This document shows, piece after piece, positions 31,666 to 32,419 of a stretch of DNA of 32,419 nt. Numbering within the stretch: position 1 is the first letter of the stretch; the number at the start of each line of letters is the position of its first letter. The position numbers and the translations under genes were made by a program. Source of the stretch: a virus; IMG/VR virus record IMGVR_UViG_3300024346_000294, positions 1 to 32,419 of that record; one strand, given 5' to 3'. The notes under the pieces were generated by a model. The model saw nothing but the letters and a program-made list of their open reading frames with translations, searched no databases and was not told the DNA's origin.

Positions 31666-32376
31666 CTATAAACTTTTATTCATAGTTCTAATTAATTCCA
31701 TAAATCCTAGCTGATATTTTTTAAAAGAATATATGTGAATATATGAATTAATAGTGTTCATTGGGAGTGAATTCCATCCTTTGTTATCCGATATTAGTTT
31801 TAATAAGGCTTGCTCCAACGTCAAATACGCATATTTTATCTCAACCCCACCATAGTTCTTATAATAAAAGTTTTTAATCGAATAAAAAGAATCTACATAT
31901 TTTTTCATTTTCAATGGGTCTTTAAATCCTATTATACCGGTATTATATGCTCCATTCCATTTAGAATTCCATTCTGGTAATATATCACCCACTCCCCAAT
32001 TCGATAACGCATTAATTGAATCTATATATCCTATTTCAGAAGTATCCGCAAAATCATATAACACATCATATTCTTTTGGAAATACCAATGGTTCTGCTAT
32101 AAAGATATCACCATCCATATGAATAAACTCACCCGTTTCATTTTTAAATACTTCAAACTTTGGCTCATCCCACAAATATGGTATAGTATCCTTTTTTAAA
32201 AATTTAACTTCATCAACTAAATGACCTAATTCATTAGCTCCTCTTTCATCTGTATATAATGTAATTGGATGAAATCTTCTAGCCATCTTAATTGAGCATT
32301 GATAAATATCCAATATTTTTTGTATATAGGTTTCATCATTAATTCGTGTTGTTGATAACGATTGAATTATTTTCAT
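31666..32376 (-). CDS. Glycosyltransferase-like protein with DxD motif (236 aa)
   Basis: EFIHMDGDIFIAEPLVF (84-99) has the DxD metal/sugar-nucleotide motif (D88, D90) after a beta strand, as in GT-A glycosyltransferases. WNGAYNTGIIGF (~140-155) fits the acceptor-side loop. The start MKIIQSLSTTRINDETYIQK and TLYTDERGANELGHLV (39-54) also fit families of small phage and Bacteroidota transferases. No signal or membrane segment is seen, so action in the cytoplasm is likely, on a host or phage glycan, DNA or protein. The leader is extremely C-rich on the coding strand. Specificity cannot be read. Confidence 0.75.
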   Translation of the reverse strand: MKIIQSLSTTRINDETYIQKILDIYQCSIKMARRFHPITLYTDERGANELGHLVDEVKFLKKDTIPYLWDEPKFEVFKNETGEFIHMDGDIFIAEPLVFPKEYDVLYDFADTSEIGYIDSINALSNWGVGDILPEWNSKWNGAYNTGIIGFKDPLKMKKYVDSFYSIKNFYYKNYGGVEIKYAYLTLEQALLKLISDNKGWNSLPMNTINSYIHIYSFKKYQLGFMELIRTMNKSL

Positions 32377-32389
32377 AACTTAAATTTTA

Positions 32390-32413
32390 GGGGGGAGGGG
32401 GTTGGGGGAAAGG
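32390..32413 (+). other. G-rich tract at the right edge (coding strand C-rich)
   Basis: Three G-runs of 6, 5 and 5 bases, separated by A and TT, then AAAGG, lie just upstream of the ATG at 32376. In such AT-rich DNA this is out of character. It could form a G-quadruplex on the + strand or be a low-complexity or assembly end effect. The 43 nt from 32377 to the window edge otherwise show no gene. Confidence 0.5.
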
Positions 32414-32419
32414 TCGTTT

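Noticed and set aside
1-32419. tRNA, CRISPR array, insertion sequence or attachment site
   Set aside because: No cloverleaf-like sequence, regularly spaced repeat array, transposase or integrase was seen on either strand by eye; a tRNAscan and repeat search would settle this.

Overview
This is an AT-rich stretch (about 30% G+C by eye) of a tailed-phage genome. Every gene that can be supported lies on the minus strand, so transcription runs from high to low coordinates. Genes are packed tightly and no tRNA, rRNA, CRISPR array, transposase or integrase was seen. A gp6-like wedge, a gp25-like wedge, a gp5-like spike without a lysozyme domain and a gp55-like late sigma factor point to a contractile-tailed, T4-type myovirus. 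Two things suggest a Bacteroidota host. Start codons generally lack Shine-Dalgarno sequences. Four intergenic sites have the Bacteroidota promoter form TTTG-N20-TAnATTTG, all with exactly 20 nt between the boxes.

Layout in transcription order. (1) 32376-26699 is an enzyme-rich accessory block: a glycosyltransferase-like protein, a small unknown, a Cys-rich zinc-ribbon-like protein, a 549-aa protein joining an ATP-grasp-like region, a degenerate Hint (intein-like) region and a tail with 12 cysteines, a 48-aa ORF, two 2-oxoglutarate/Fe(II) oxygenases flanking a sulfotransferase, and an SGNH hydrolase. (2) 26651-20443 holds host-interaction, repair and stress genes: an acidic unknown, an HD-domain protein, Hsp20, a coiled-coil membrane protein, UV damage endonuclease, a second SGNH protein, an NMNAT-like nucleotidyltransferase, DUF2061, peptide deformylase and a small membrane protein. 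(3) 20439-17987 holds the gp55-like sigma factor and a large carbamoyltransferase. (4) 17963-1 is the baseplate and tail-appendage module: spike, a gp25/gp6 wedge pair, a DNRLRE-like protein, coiled-coil and Gly/Pro-rich proteins, a 1763-aa protein, and two paralogous appendage proteins, the second running off the left edge.

Control can be partly read from the sequence. Host-type promoters precede the genes starting at 31617, 26651, 26209 and 23677. A different motif, ATATTTATWA/G, precedes genes starting at 31001, 24976, 15052, 8518, 3177 and 1189. It is a candidate late promoter for the gp55-like factor. Two intrinsic terminators were found, after hsp20 and after the appendage gene ending at 1286. 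Six gene junctions are TAATG (stop and start sharing one base), so translational coupling may replace Shine-Dalgarno signals.

The most novel-looking part is 26699-32376, centred on the ATP-grasp/Hint/Cys-tail fusion and its tailoring-type neighbours. It could be a system that modifies a phage peptide, a virion protein or surface glycans. This is inference from domain content and gene order only.
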